Below are positions 33,652 through 42,417 of a DNA stretch of 53,041 bases, piece by piece (within the stretch, counting starts at the first letter, position 1; every line of letters begins with the position of its first letter). Origin of the DNA: Ruminiclostridium sp. (GTDB lineage: Bacteria; Bacillota; Clostridia; Oscillospirales; Ruminococcaceae). The position numbers and the translations under genes are program-made. Location: the NCBI GenBank assembly GCA_024682455.1, contig JAIKZF010000099.1, forward strand, positions 1 through 53,041. Reading direction: 5' to 3'. The notes below the pieces were generated by a model, which did no database searches, had not been told where the DNA came from, and saw only the letters and a list, made by a program, of their open reading frames with translations.

Positions 33652-34158
33652 TCATTTTCCTTTCGTCATTCTGTCCGGGTCGCGCCGGAACACAAGGCCC
33701 TCAGCCGCGCGCTTGATCTTAAAGAAGATGTTCTTCTCCGCATGGAACGGCTCGACGAGTATCGTCGGCATTCCGGCGAGGTTGCCTCCCATAACGTCGG
33801 TGAATATCTGATCTCCCACGACGGCGGTGCGGCTTTTGTCCGTGCCCATGTACTTTCTCGCCCTCGACAGCCCGATAGTCAGGGGCTTCGCCCCGTTGGC
33901 GACGAAGGGCAGTCCGAGCTTCCGCGCAAGGGGCGCGACGCGGCGGTTGGTGTTGTTCGAGACCACCACCATAGGCACGTTCTCCCCGCGCATTCTGTCG
34001 AGCCACTCGGGTATTCCCTCCTCGGCGGCGGGGTCTCCGTGCATCGAGAGGGTATTGTCCAGGTCGAGGATAAGCGCGTCTATACCGTGCTCGTCAAGGA
34101 ATTCCCTGTCTATGCAGAGCACGTTTTTTATCCAGTATTTCGGTTTAAAAAGCGGCAT
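33652..34158 (-). CDS. yqeG: YqeG family HAD IIIA-type phosphatase
   Basis: A 168-residue HAD-superfamily phosphatase. The nucleophile motif is LILDLDNTLSMHG, motif II is VVVSNNTNRR, and motif III/IV is VVGDQIFTDVMGGNLAGM. YqeG proteins are commonly found with shikimate or ribosome-assembly genes and are distant relatives of phosphatidylglycerophosphate phosphatase; the substrate is uncertain. It follows rpsU and a terminator. Confidence 0.88.
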   Translation of the reverse strand: MPLFKPKYWIKNVLCIDREFLDEHGIDALILDLDNTLSMHGDPAAEEGIPEWLDRMRGENVPMVVVSNNTNRRVAPLARKLGLPFVANGAKPLTIGLSRARKYMGTDKSRTAVVGDQIFTDVMGGNLAGMPTILVEPFHAEKNIFFKIKRAAEGLVFRRDPDRMTKGK

Positions 34159-34190
34159 AACTTATCTCTGTATTCATATCATACAACAAA

Positions 34191-34217
34191 TTAAGCGGTC
34201 TGCGCGAGACCGCTTAA
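34191..34217 (-). terminator. Terminator after rpsU
   Basis: TTAAGCGGTCT (34191-34201) and AGACCGCTTAA (34207-34217) form an 11-bp stem. TTTGTTG follows on the minus strand. It lies 17 bases after the rpsU stop. Confidence 0.75.
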
Positions 34218-34233
34218 ATCCTGTGTAACAGCA

Positions 34234-34410
34234 TTACTTGAACTTACGCTTGCGTGCAGCTTCTGACTTTTTCTTACGCTTTACAGAAGGCTTTTCGTAA
34301 TGTTCCCTTTTACGAACCTCAGCAAGCACGCCGTCTCTTGCGCACGAACGCTTGAAACGCTTAAGAGCGGTATCCAGCGACTCGTTTTTGCCAAGACGTA
34401 TCTCTGCCAT
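34234..34410 (-). CDS. rpsU: 30S ribosomal protein S21
   Basis: A 58-residue very basic ribosomal protein. It begins [20 protein letters not shown] and continues with the conserved [20 protein letters not shown], ending in a Lys/Arg-rich tail. S21 helps base-pair the Shine-Dalgarno region with 16S rRNA during initiation. It has its own consensus promoter (34506-34534) and is followed by a terminator, so it is expressed as a strong short unit. GGGAGGG precedes ATG 34410. Confidence 0.97.
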   Translation of the reverse strand: MAEIRLGKNESLDTALKRFKRSCARDGVLAEVRKREHYEKPSVKRKKKSEAARKRKFK

Positions 34411-34505
34411 TCCTGTTTCCCTCCCTTTGCCTTAGCGGCACAGGATAAAATATCAAAACTTTTCGTAATGATCGTATTTACGGGTCTGACTTAAACCCAC
34501 AAGTC

Positions 34506-34534
34506 ATTATACATTATATAACAAAATTTGTCAA
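34506..34534 (-). promoter_or_regulatory. Promoter of rpsU
   Basis: Minus-strand TTGACA (34534-34529), 17-nt spacer, TATAAT (34511-34506): a full consensus match. The leader before rpsU is about 90 nt. The remaining gap to the rsfS stop at 34654 is AT-rich with no other feature seen. Confidence 0.9.
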
Positions 34535-34653
34535 GTATAATTTATCCCTAAACTCACATTTTCGGCATATCAAACAAAAACCAACATATTTTTTCGGCGC
34601 CGCGGGTCTTTTATAGGGGGATTTCCGCCCGATCTGTTGTGAAAATCTACAAT

Positions 34654-35010
34654 TCAGCCTGCAAGGAACCCGCTCACATCTATCTCCTCGCCGTCCGCCC
34701 AGAGCTTTTCTAGTCCGTAGAACTCACGGGTCTCGTTGAGGAAAACGTGCACCACCACGTCGATGTAGTCGAGCGTTATCCAGTTCGTGCCCTGCTGATT
34801 TATCGAGCACTTGGGCTGTACGCCCTCTTCGCCCATGCGAAACTCCACCTCGTCCGCGAGAGCCTTGACCTGCGTGGAGCTGGTGCCCTCGGCTATCACG
34901 AAGTAGTTCGCAAGCACCGTTATGTCGCCTATGCGTATGACGCGGATATTCCCCGCCTTCTTCGAGTCGAGAACCCTTACCGCAGTCTTTACTTCTTCGA
35001 TATCTGTCAT
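34654..35010 (-). CDS. rsfS: Ribosomal silencing factor RsfS
   Basis: A 118-residue factor that binds L14 of the 50S subunit and prevents joining to 30S under starvation. The family core is DITVLANYFVIAEGTSSTQVKALADEV and WITLDYIDVVVHVFLNETREFYGLEKLW. The length is normal. It starts two bases past the yqeK stop, with AAAGG upstream of ATG 35010. It is the last gene of the nadD-yqeK-rsfS group found together in most Firmicutes. Confidence 0.96.
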   Translation of the reverse strand: MTDIEEVKTAVRVLDSKKAGNIRVIRIGDITVLANYFVIAEGTSSTQVKALADEVEFRMGEEGVQPKCSINQQGTNWITLDYIDVVVHVFLNETREFYGLEKLWADGEEIDVSGFLAG

Positions 35011-35011
35011 A

Positions 35012-35587
35012 TCAGTCGCCTTTCTTCTTCCGCTTGTCCATATAGTAGTTGAATGCCTCCACCGTGCAGACGGGTATCTTCCTGTCGTCGGCGCTGAGGC
35101 TGCCTATCGACCATTTCAGAGCGCGGTACATTCCGTCGTCCAGATCCCTCATCGCCCACGCGCGGTACTTCTCCACGTCCGGGAAGTCCCTCTCCGCAGA
35201 GACAAGATCCCCGAGGTACACGATCTTCTCCAGCTTCGTCATAGCCGCGTGCGCAACCGTATGGTAGCGTATCGCGCCGCAGATATCCGCGTCCTCTATC
35301 CCCAGCTCGTGCCGCACATAATACGCTGCCGCTATGCCGTGCCATGTGCTCTTCGAGGCGAGCTCCGCGGGGTCGACATAGTACCCGCTCGCAAGCATCT
35401 CGCGCTTCTGGGTCTCAGCGTCGGCTTCCTTGCGGCAGTCATGCAGTATCCCCGCTATGTACGCCTTTTCGGTGTCCCCGCCGAATATCTCCGCGAGCCG
35501 CACGCACATATCCGCCACATTGCAGCTGTGTATGAAGCGCTTCTTGCCCATCATGCCCTTTATCAGAGCCTTGTAGTCCTCAGCCAC
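35012..35587 (-). CDS. yqeK: YqeK family HD-domain Ap4A hydrolase
   Basis: From GTG 35587 this is a 191-residue HD-domain phosphohydrolase. A longer frame to 35680 is only overlap with nadD and has no RBS, whereas GGAGGGG lies just before the GTG. The HD residues are visible as RFIHSCNVADMCVRLA (His), AGILHDCRKEA (His-Asp) and AIRYHTVAHAAM (His). YqeK hydrolyses diadenosine tetraphosphate symmetrically and belongs to the nadD-yqeK-rsfS cluster. It overlaps nadD by eight bases. Confidence 0.9.
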   Translation of the reverse strand: MAEDYKALIKGMMGKKRFIHSCNVADMCVRLAEIFGGDTEKAYIAGILHDCRKEADAETQKREMLASGYYVDPAELASKSTWHGIAAAYYVRHELGIEDADICGAIRYHTVAHAAMTKLEKIVYLGDLVSAERDFPDVEKYRAWAMRDLDDGMYRALKWSIGSLSADDRKIPVCTVEAFNYYMDKRKKKGD

Positions 35588-36170
35588 GGTACAGCCCCTC
35601 CGTTCCGATGTAAACCGCCGCAGCCGGAGGCACAAGCGCCGAGATATCCTCGCCCGCAGCCGCCATCGCGCGTATCTCATGCGAGGAAACGTCCGGGATA
35701 TCGAGATTGAGCACCCTTATCCTGCCGAGCTCGTTGGCGTACTCCTGCATATCGGTGTAGCTTATACCGCCCCGCGTCACCGCAGTGACGTGACACTCCT
35801 TAAGTATCGCCTCATACCGGTACCACTTCTCTATCGTGAAGAGCTGGTCGCCGCCGATGATGAAGTAAAACTCCGTTTTCTGCGGGTATATCTCCTTAAG
35901 CGCACGGAGCGTGTTTATCGTGTAGCTCGTGCCGCCGAGCTTCTTCTCGATGTCGGACACGGCGAAGCCCTCCATGCCCTCAAACGCGAGCCTCGTCATC
36001 TCGAACCTGTCCTTGTACGGCGAGGCCTTGTCCGCCTTGAACGGGGACCTGTAAGCGGGTATCACCAGCACCTCGGAAAGCTTAAGCTCACTCTTTGCCT
36101 GCTGTGCCAGCGAAATGTGCCCGATGTGCGGCGGGTCGAAGGTCCCGCCCAGAATACCGATCTTACTCAT
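35580..36170 (-). CDS. nadD: Nicotinate-nucleotide adenylyltransferase
   Basis: A 196-residue enzyme of NAD synthesis that adenylates nicotinate mononucleotide. The nucleotidyltransferase motif GGTFDPPHIGH (residues 8-18) and the second motif SSHEIR near the C-terminus are intact, with IIGGDQLFTIEKWYRYEAIL between. ATG 36170 overlaps the end of yhbY, which suggests translational coupling because no RBS is seen. Confidence 0.95.
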   Translation of the reverse strand: MSKIGILGGTFDPPHIGHISLAQQAKSELKLSEVLVIPAYRSPFKADKASPYKDRFEMTRLAFEGMEGFAVSDIEKKLGGTSYTINTLRALKEIYPQKTEFYFIIGGDQLFTIEKWYRYEAILKECHVTAVTRGGISYTDMQEYANELGRIRVLNLDIPDVSSHEIRAMAAAGEDISALVPPAAAVYIGTEGLYRG

Positions 36171-36459
36171 CGACGAACACTACTCTCTTTTCGGGGTCAC
36201 GGTTCTGCCTGTATATCACGAACTTCGTGCCTATCACCTGTATCGGCTCGGCGTTCAGCCTTTCGCAAAGCTCGCCGCACACCTCGCGCGGGGTAAGCTC
36301 GCAGGTCTCGTGCACCTTGCCCTTTATCAGCTCGCGGGCTGACAGCGCCTCGTCCGCCTGCTTCATCACCTCGTCGGTAACTCCGTTCTTCCCGACGAGC
36401 AGTATAGTCTCATAGCCGTTGGCTATGCCTCGGAGCTTCGCTCTCTGTTTTCCTGTCAT
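36163..36459 (-). CDS. yhbY: CRM-domain RNA-binding protein YhbY
   Basis: A 98-residue single CRM domain protein that binds pre-50S ribosomal RNA. The GNxG-like loop is LLVGKNGVTDEVMKQADEAL, and the N-terminus TGKQRAKLRGIANGYETI is typical. AAGGGAGA precedes ATG 36459. It overlaps nadD by eight bases. Confidence 0.93.
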   Translation of the reverse strand: MTGKQRAKLRGIANGYETILLVGKNGVTDEVMKQADEALSARELIKGKVHETCELTPREVCGELCERLNAEPIQVIGTKFVIYRQNRDPEKRVVFVDE

Positions 36460-36469
36460 ATATTCTCCC

Positions 36470-36799
36470 TTACAGCTTTATGAACTTCCCTTTTTCCTGG
36501 AGCTCTTCGTCCTCGCCGCTGTCCTCGCCGCTGTCCTCGTCCTCGTCGGAAAAGTCGTCCTCTTCTTCGTCCTCGTCGTCCTTGTCCGCGTTGATACGGT
36601 TGTTGCTGGCGATCTTGTAGGTCACCTTCTTGCGCGGAGACAGGAACATACCGAGAACTATGCCTCCGAGAAGAGCCACCGCTATCTCAAGCGTGAACGT
36701 CTTTCTGCTGATCGTGATCATTTCCTCCGCCGCCTGAGCTACCGCCGAGGCTGTTTCCTTTACCTTCCTGTCGATCACTGCCACTGCCATCTTGTTCAT
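36470..36799 (-). CDS. Single-span protein with acidic tail, unknown
   Basis: A 109-residue protein. An amphipathic N-terminal helix (MAVAVIDRKVKETASAVAQA) is followed by one membrane helix (about 36-54, LEIAVALLGGIVLGMFLSP), a basic stop-transfer (PRKKVTYK) and a very acidic tail of about 35 residues. No family is recognised. Its GGGAGG RBS lies within the last codons of rdgB, so the two are coupled. The topology suggests a membrane tether whose acidic tail faces the cytoplasm. Confidence 0.7.
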   Translation of the reverse strand: MNKMAVAVIDRKVKETASAVAQAAEEMITISRKTFTLEIAVALLGGIVLGMFLSPRKKVTYKIASNNRINADKDDEDEEEDDFSDEDEDSGEDSGEDEELQEKGKFIKL

Positions 36800-36800
36800 A

Positions 36801-37397
36801 TTATTTTCCTCCCTTTTCTCCGGATAATATATCCGTGATCTGCTTTAACGCGGACGCGCGGTGACTGATGCGGTTCTTTTCCTCCGCAGGCAGCATCGCG
36901 ACGCTGGTATCATCGTCCACCATGAATATCGGGTCGTAGCCGAAGCCGTTCCCGCCCATGGGCTCCTCGCCTATGAAGCCCTCCATGATCCCGCGCACGC
37001 TGTACTCCGTATCGTCGTCGAGAATACAGTACATAGCGCAGACGAACCTCGCCGTGCGCATACTGCGGTCAACGCCGTCAAGCTCGTCGAGTATCTTCCT
37101 GATACGCTGTTCGTCAGTGGCGTTCTCGCCGGCGTAGCGCGCCGAGTATATGCCGGGGGCTCCGTCCAGGAAATCGACCTCCAGGCCGCTGTCGTCGGCT
37201 AACACCGGACAATGACATATATCATACACCGCCTTGGCTTTCAGGTGCGCGTTCTCCTCAAAGGTATCGCCGTCCTCGACGACCTCTGTCTCTATGCCCG
37301 CGTCCTTAAGCGATACGGGCTCATAGCCGAGCGGTTCGAGCATCTGCTTTATTTCACGCACCTTGCCCTGATTATTGGTCGCAATTATAAGTTTCAT
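36801..37397 (-). CDS. rdgB: Non-canonical purine NTP pyrophosphatase
   Basis: A 198-residue RdgB/HAM1-family house-cleaning enzyme that hydrolyses dITP, ITP and XTP. The N-terminal LIIATNNQGKVREIKQML, the motif PVLADDSGLEVDFLDGAPGIYSARYAG and the C-terminal GNGFGYDPIFMVDDD and ISHRASALKQ are all present. The ATG at 37397 overlaps the ftsY stop as ATGA. Confidence 0.96.
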   Translation of the reverse strand: MKLIIATNNQGKVREIKQMLEPLGYEPVSLKDAGIETEVVEDGDTFEENAHLKAKAVYDICHCPVLADDSGLEVDFLDGAPGIYSARYAGENATDEQRIRKILDELDGVDRSMRTARFVCAMYCILDDDTEYSVRGIMEGFIGEEPMGGNGFGYDPIFMVDDDTSVAMLPAEEKNRISHRASALKQITDILSGEKGGK

Positions 37398-38359
37398 TCT
37401 TCTTCGTTATCCTCTTCGTCGTTCTCGTCGTCTTCGTTCTTATTCATTCCGTCGTCGGCGAACAGTATTTCCGCGTAGTCCTCGGGAATGAAGTTCTGGA
37501 GATCGTCTATCTTCTCGCCCACGCCGACCAGCTTCACGGGTATCTGCAGCTCGTCCTTTATCGGCAGGATTATGCCGCCCTTCGCTGTGCCGTCGAGCTT
37601 GGTGAGCACGATGCCGGTTATGTCGCAGACCTCCTTGAACAGCCGCGCCTGATTGACGGCGTTCTGTCCGGTGGTGGCGTCGAGCACCAGCAGCGTTTCA
37701 AGCGAGCTTTCGGGGAGCTGCTGATTTATTATGCGCGATATCTTGCGAAGCTCCTCCATAAGGTTCTTCTTATTGTGCAGTCTGCCCGCTGTATCGACTA
37801 TCAGCACGTCGGCGTTTCTCGCCTTCGCGGCGGCGCAGGCGTCGTACACGACGGAGGCCGGGTCGCTGCCCTCGGCGCGCTTGATGATATCCACGCCCGC
37901 ACGTTCCGTCCAGACGTTGAGCTGCTCGATAGCCGCCGCGCGGAATGTATCCGCAGCCGCAACCAGCACCTTTTTGCCGTCGTTTTTCAGATTCCGGGCG
38001 AGCTTTCCTATCGTCGTTGTCTTGCCCGCTCCGTTAACGCCTATGACGAGTATCACCGAGGGCTTTGTATCCAGCGCCAGCGAGTTGTCGCCGCGCAGCA
38101 TATCCGCGATTATGCCTTTCAGCAGACCCTTTACCGCGTTTGTCTCGGTGGTGCCGGTGCGCTTGACCTCGGCGCGGAGCCTGTCGCAGATATTCTCCGC
38201 CGTAACTGCCCCGATATCGGACAGTATCAGCGTTTCCTCCAGCTCCTCAAAAAAATCCTCGTCTATCTTCGTGAATGAATTCACGAGCAGGTTGACTTTC
38301 GCGACAAAGCTGTCCTTTGTCTTTTTGAGTCCTTCTTTCAGTTTACTGAAAAATCCCAA
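37394..38359 (-). CDS. ftsY: Signal recognition particle receptor FtsY
   Basis: A 321-residue SRP GTPase that docks ribosome-SRP complexes at the membrane. It begins at TTG 38359 with GGGAGG eight bases upstream. The N domain is followed by G1 [15 protein letters not shown] (107 onward), G3 [16 protein letters not shown] and G4 [10 protein letters not shown]. The acidic N-terminal A domain seen in E. coli is absent, as in many Firmicutes. Instead the C-terminus ends in about 16 mostly acidic residues, an unusual place for such a tail. Confidence 0.96.
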   Translation of the reverse strand: MGFFSKLKEGLKKTKDSFVAKVNLLVNSFTKIDEDFFEELEETLILSDIGAVTAENICDRLRAEVKRTGTTETNAVKGLLKGIIADMLRGDNSLALDTKPSVILVIGVNGAGKTTTIGKLARNLKNDGKKVLVAAADTFRAAAIEQLNVWTERAGVDIIKRAEGSDPASVVYDACAAAKARNADVLIVDTAGRLHNKKNLMEELRKISRIINQQLPESSLETLLVLDATTGQNAVNQARLFKEVCDITGIVLTKLDGTAKGGIILPIKDELQIPVKLVGVGEKIDDLQNFIPEDYAEILFADDGMNKNEDDENDEEDNEEE

Positions 38360-38372
38360 TCGGTTATCCTCC

Positions 38373-38828
38373 CTATAATTCTCTGATCATATTCAGAAGC
38401 GGCACATAGCCGTCTTCGATCATGCGCTCTCCGGTGAGCACGAACCCGTGCCTTTCGTAGAACGCCATGCCGCGCTTGTTGTATTCCAGCACCCAGAGAT
38501 GTGAAGCCCGTTTCTCGTTCACCGCGAACTCCAGAAGCGCTGCTCCGATGCCCGCGCTCTGGAACTGCGGCTCGACGTACAGCTTTTCGACCTCGCTGCC
38601 GTTTATTCTTATTATACCTTTTATCACGCCGTTATCGTCATACACGAACGTGTTCCCGAGCTCCTGCGAGCCCTCGGAGTACTCCGCCGACATATCCGCC
38701 ACGTTCAGCTCCCGGAAGAAGAAATCTTCGTTATGGAAGAACGGGAAGAAATTCGTGCGGTAGTTGGTGATTATTATTTCCGAGATGCGCGAGGCGTCCG
38801 CAGGGACCGCCTGTCTTATATTTCCCAT
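38373..38828 (-). CDS. GNAT-family N-acetyltransferase
   Basis: A 151-residue GNAT enzyme from ATG 38828, which has GGAGAATGAT upstream; a longer frame to 38936 overlaps smc and is rejected. The acetyl-CoA loop is [19 protein letters not shown], followed by [20 protein letters not shown], the usual GNAT end. The acceptor is not known. It sits between smc and ftsY, which are normally adjacent, so it is an insertion in a conserved group. Confidence 0.88.
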   Translation of the reverse strand: MGNIRQAVPADASRISEIIITNYRTNFFPFFHNEDFFFRELNVADMSAEYSEGSQELGNTFVYDDNGVIKGIIRINGSEVEKLYVEPQFQSAGIGAALLEFAVNEKRASHLWVLEYNKRGMAFYERHGFVLTGERMIEDGYVPLLNMIREL

Positions 38829-38844
38829 ATCATTCTCCGTGCCG

Positions 38845-41800
38845 TCAGTCGAGCTCAAGCTCCATTTCGTCGATAAGCTCCTGATGAATGAGCCTCGACA
38901 CGCCCTTTTCCTGCATGAACACTCCGTAGAGCACATCGCAGCCCTCTATCGTGCCGCGCCTGTGGGTGATTATCATGAGCTGCGTGCTCGCGCAGAAGCG
39001 TTTCAGGTACGTCACATACTTGACCACGTTTATCTCGTCGAGAGCCGCGTCGACCTCGTCGAGCATACAGAACGGCGTCGGGCGGTGCAGCAGTATCGCG
39101 AAATATATCGTTATCGCGACCATGGTCTGCTCGCCGCCGGACAGCGAGATAAGGTTCTTTATCAGCTTGCCCGGAGGTGCGGCGAATATCTCTATGCCGC
39201 TCTCCAGCACATTGTCCGGATCCATGAGCTCAAGGTGAGCCTCGCCGCCTCCGAACACCTCGACGAATATCTTGCTGAACTTCTCGTTTATGTCGTTGAA
39301 GCTCTGCAAAAACTGCGACTTGATGTCCGCAGTCAGCTTCGCGATCAGCTTTTCGAGCTCGTTCTTCGACTTCTCCACATCGGAGAGCTGCTGCGAGAGA
39401 GCGTCGTACTGCTGTTTTACTTCCTCATACTCGTCTATCGCCGCGAAGTTCACGTCGCCCAGAGCTTTGAGCTGTCTGCCGAGCTCCTGGAGCTCCCTGC
39501 GCGCCTCGGACAGGTCGCCCTCCAGCGGCTGAGCCTGCGCCTGAGCCTCGCTGAACGTCATCTGGTGCTTATCCCACAGCGTCAGTATCAGCTTTTCCTT
39601 TTCCTTCTCGGCGTTGCTCCTGCGCTCGGTCGCCGCCGCGAGAGCGTTGGAGAATTTCAGTCTGTCCTCGTTCTTCTCGCGGATCTCCTTCGCTATGGCG
39701 TTCATGCGCATCTCGCAGGAATTCTCCTGCCCGATCGCCGCGTCTATCGCCTGCTTCGTGTCGCCGAAGCGCTCGTTCGCCTTCTCTATATTTCTCTTTT
39801 CCGTCTCGATCTCCCCGCGCAGACGCTCGGTATCGGCTCTGATCTCTTCGATCTCGCGGTCGAAGCGCTCACCGCTGCCCGCCGCGGCAGCCTTCGCGTT
39901 CTCCGCGTCGGCACGCTGCGCGTCGAGGTTCTCCGCGTCCTTTTCGGCGGTCAGCTTCGCCAGATTAAGCTCCGATATCCTGTCCGATATCCCGGCGCGG
40001 GCTGCGGCCGCACGTTCGAGCTTCTCGCCTGCGGCTTTGAGCTTTTCCTCGTTTCCGGCTATGCGGTCCTTAAGATCTTTCTCCTCCGCCTCGCAGCGTC
40101 GGATCAGCGCGTCCTGCTCCTCAGCCTGCTTTTTGCTGCGGGCAATGGCGGTCTCCGCTTCCTCCTGCTGCTGTTCGGACTGCGCGATGAGATCCTTCAC
40201 GCCGTTTATCTCGGCGGTGACGCGCGCCTCGTCCTGTCTGAGCTCGTTCACGCGCTCGGTAAAGCCCTCTATCTCTATCGACATCTTGCCGACCTCTGCG
40301 GAAAGCGTCTGGTAGTCAGCCTGTGAGACCTTTATCTTCTCCGAGAGCTTCGCTATATCCTTTTCGAGAGTCTCTATCTCCTGCTTACGGGTGATTATGC
40401 CCGCGTTCTTGTTATCCGCGGAGCCTCCGGTCAGCGAGCCTCCCGCGTTTATTATCTGTCCGTCCAGCGATACTATCCTGAACCTGTACCCGTACTTTCT
40501 GGCTATGCGGTTCGCGGAGTTCAGGTCGTCCGCCACTGCTGTCCTGCCCAGAAGCGACCGTACGACGGCGCGGTACTTCTCGTCGCAGCCTATCAGCTCC
40601 GACGCAATGCCCTCAAAGCCGTCCTCCTCCGTTATCCCGGGCTGGTCTATCGTGCTGCCCTTTATCGTGTTCAGCGGATAGAAGGTCGCGCGTCCTCCGC
40701 CCGTCTCCTTGAGGAAGTTTATGCAGCGCTTCGCGGTCTCGTCGCTGTCGACTATGATGTTCTGCATCGCGTTGCCGAGTGCGGTCTCGACAGCCTGAGC
40801 GTACTTCCTGTCCACGGATATCACGTCCGCGACTGTGCCGTGCACGCCTCCGAGCCTGCCGGCGCGCGACGCGTTCACAACCGCCTTTACGCTGGCGAAA
40901 TAGCCCGTCATCTTCTTCTCGACATCGGACAGCAGCTCGAACTGCTGTCTCTTGCGGTCAAAGCTCTGCCTCAGCTGCTCGTATGCCGTGCGGCTCTCGG
41001 TGAGCTTCGAGTTCTTGTTCTCGTACAGCCTGTTGTAGCCGCTCAGCTTATTTTCCAGCTCCGACTTTTCCTCGGTCAGGCTGTCAAGGCGCTCCTTGAG
41101 TCTCCTGCGGCGCGCTCTTGAAGCCTCGGCTTCCTGCTCGCGCTCGTCAATGCGCTTTGTGTCCGCCTCTATGCGCTCCGCGAGCTCCTGCCTCGCTTTG
41201 CGCGCCTGCTGGAGCGTTATCGTCGCCTCGGTGAGGCTCGCGTACATGGCGCTGGTCTGCGTATCGAGAGCCCGGTGCTCGTCGTCGAGCTCCTTGTCGC
41301 CGGCTTCGGCGGTTTCAAGGCTCGTGCGCAGCTTTTCGATCTCCGCGCCGATATTTGAAGCCTCGCGGCGCTTCGCGGCAGCCGCCTTTTCGAGCCCCGC
41401 TATGCGCGCGGTGAGCTCCTCGGTGCTCTTTCCCGCTTCCTTTTTACGCTTTTCTATCTCGGCTGTTTTCTCGCCGTTATGCTTTATCTCGCTTTCCAGC
41501 AGAGCGATGTTCTTATCCGCCTCGGCGACCGCGTCTCTCGCCGACGCCGAGCTTCTGCGCAGCTCCTCGACCTGTGCCGCGTACTGCGACTTTTTCAGCG
41601 CGAGAGCCTCGCTCTCCTCGTCAAGCTCCCGGAGCTCGCGGTCAAAGTGCTCGCACTGACCCTGGTTTTCGAGTATCGTGTTCTCGATGACCGTCATATC
41701 CTTGCTGATACGTCCGATCTCCGCCGTGGTGACGGATATCTCCACGATATTCTCGCGCTCCTTCAGCTTTGTTGCCTTCATCGCCTTCTCGGACTGCCGT

Positions 41801-42417
41801 TTCAGCACGGGAACGCGCTCGCCGAGCTGCTCCTCGGTGTTCTTAAGCAGCTGGTAGTTCGCGTCGGCTCGCTGGAGCTCACGCTCCGCCTCGGCCTTGC
41901 GGTGCAGGAATTTCGATACTCCCGCCGCCTCCTCGAATATCTCGCGGCGCTGCGAGCCCTTGGCGTTGACGATCTCCGCGACTCTGCCCTGCCCGATTAT
42001 CGAGTAGCCCTCGCGCCCGAGACCGGTTCCCATGAGAAGCTCCTGAATATCCTTCAGGCGCACCTTATCGCCGTTTATCAGGTATTCGCTGTCGCCGGTG
42101 CGGTAGAGCTTACGGGTTATGACGATCTCGTCGGTGTCGCGCCCCAGAGCCCTGTCCGTATTGTCAATGGTCAGCGAGACTTTTGCGAAGCCCATCTGCT
42201 TGCGGGACACGGTGCCGTGGAAGATGACGTCCTCCATTTTGTCGCCGCGCAGGGTCTTTGCTCCCTGCTCGCCCATTACCCACCGCAGAGCGTCGCTTAT
42301 ATTGCTCTTGCCGTTGCCGTTGCTGCCGACCACGGCGGTCATTTTCGTGTCGAAATTCAGGACGGTCTTGTCCGCGAAGGACTTGAAGCCCTGTATCTCA
42401 AGTGTCTTGAAGTGCAT
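38845..42417 (-). CDS. smc: Chromosome partition protein SMC
   Basis: A 1190-residue condensin-type ATPase that folds and segregates the chromosome. The N-terminal head starts MHFKTLEIQGFKSFADK and has Walker A GSNGNGKS (31-38). Two long coiled coils (about 165-500 and 670-1020) flank the hinge near 510-660 (GGVHGTVADVISVDRKYAQ). The C-terminal head has the signature LSGGEQ (1092-1097) and Walker B CMLDEVDAALD. Length is standard. Its ATG overlaps the radical-SAM gene by 20 bases. ScpA and ScpB are not in this window. Confidence 0.98.
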   Translation of the reverse strand: MHFKTLEIQGFKSFADKTVLNFDTKMTAVVGSNGNGKSNISDALRWVMGEQGAKTLRGDKMEDVIFHGTVSRKQMGFAKVSLTIDNTDRALGRDTDEIVITRKLYRTGDSEYLINGDKVRLKDIQELLMGTGLGREGYSIIGQGRVAEIVNAKGSQRREIFEEAAGVSKFLHRKAEAERELQRADANYQLLKNTEEQLGERVPVLKRQSEKAMKATKLKERENIVEISVTTAEIGRISKDMTVIENTILENQGQCEHFDRELRELDEESEALALKKSQYAAQVEELRRSSASARDAVAEADKNIALLESEIKHNGEKTAEIEKRKKEAGKSTEELTARIAGLEKAAAAKRREASNIGAEIEKLRTSLETAEAGDKELDDEHRALDTQTSAMYASLTEATITLQQARKARQELAERIEADTKRIDEREQEAEASRARRRRLKERLDSLTEEKSELENKLSGYNRLYENKNSKLTESRTAYEQLRQSFDRKRQQFELLSDVEKKMTGYFASVKAVVNASRAGRLGGVHGTVADVISVDRKYAQAVETALGNAMQNIIVDSDETAKRCINFLKETGGGRATFYPLNTIKGSTIDQPGITEEDGFEGIASELIGCDEKYRAVVRSLLGRTAVADDLNSANRIARKYGYRFRIVSLDGQIINAGGSLTGGSADNKNAGIITRKQEIETLEKDIAKLSEKIKVSQADYQTLSAEVGKMSIEIEGFTERVNELRQDEARVTAEINGVKDLIAQSEQQQEEAETAIARSKKQAEEQDALIRRCEAEEKDLKDRIAGNEEKLKAAGEKLERAAAARAGISDRISELNLAKLTAEKDAENLDAQRADAENAKAAAAGSGERFDREIEEIRADTERLRGEIETEKRNIEKANERFGDTKQAIDAAIGQENSCEMRMNAIAKEIREKNEDRLKFSNALAAATERRSNAEKEKEKLILTLWDKHQMTFSEAQAQAQPLEGDLSEARRELQELGRQLKALGDVNFAAIDEYEEVKQQYDALSQQLSDVEKSKNELEKLIAKLTADIKSQFLQSFNDINEKFSKIFVEVFGGGEAHLELMDPDNVLESGIEIFAAPPGKLIKNLISLSGGEQTMVAITIYFAILLHRPTPFCMLDEVDAALDEINVVKYVTYLKRFCASTQLMIITHRRGTIEGCDVLYGVFMQEKGVSRLIHQELIDEMELELD

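Noticed and set aside
35588-35680. 31-residue N-terminal extension of YqeK
   Set aside because: It lies within nadD, is Arg-rich and has no RBS; GTG 35587 with GGAGGGG is preferred.
38829-38936. 36-residue N-terminal extension of the GNAT protein
   Set aside because: It overlaps smc in another frame; ATG 38828 has a good RBS.
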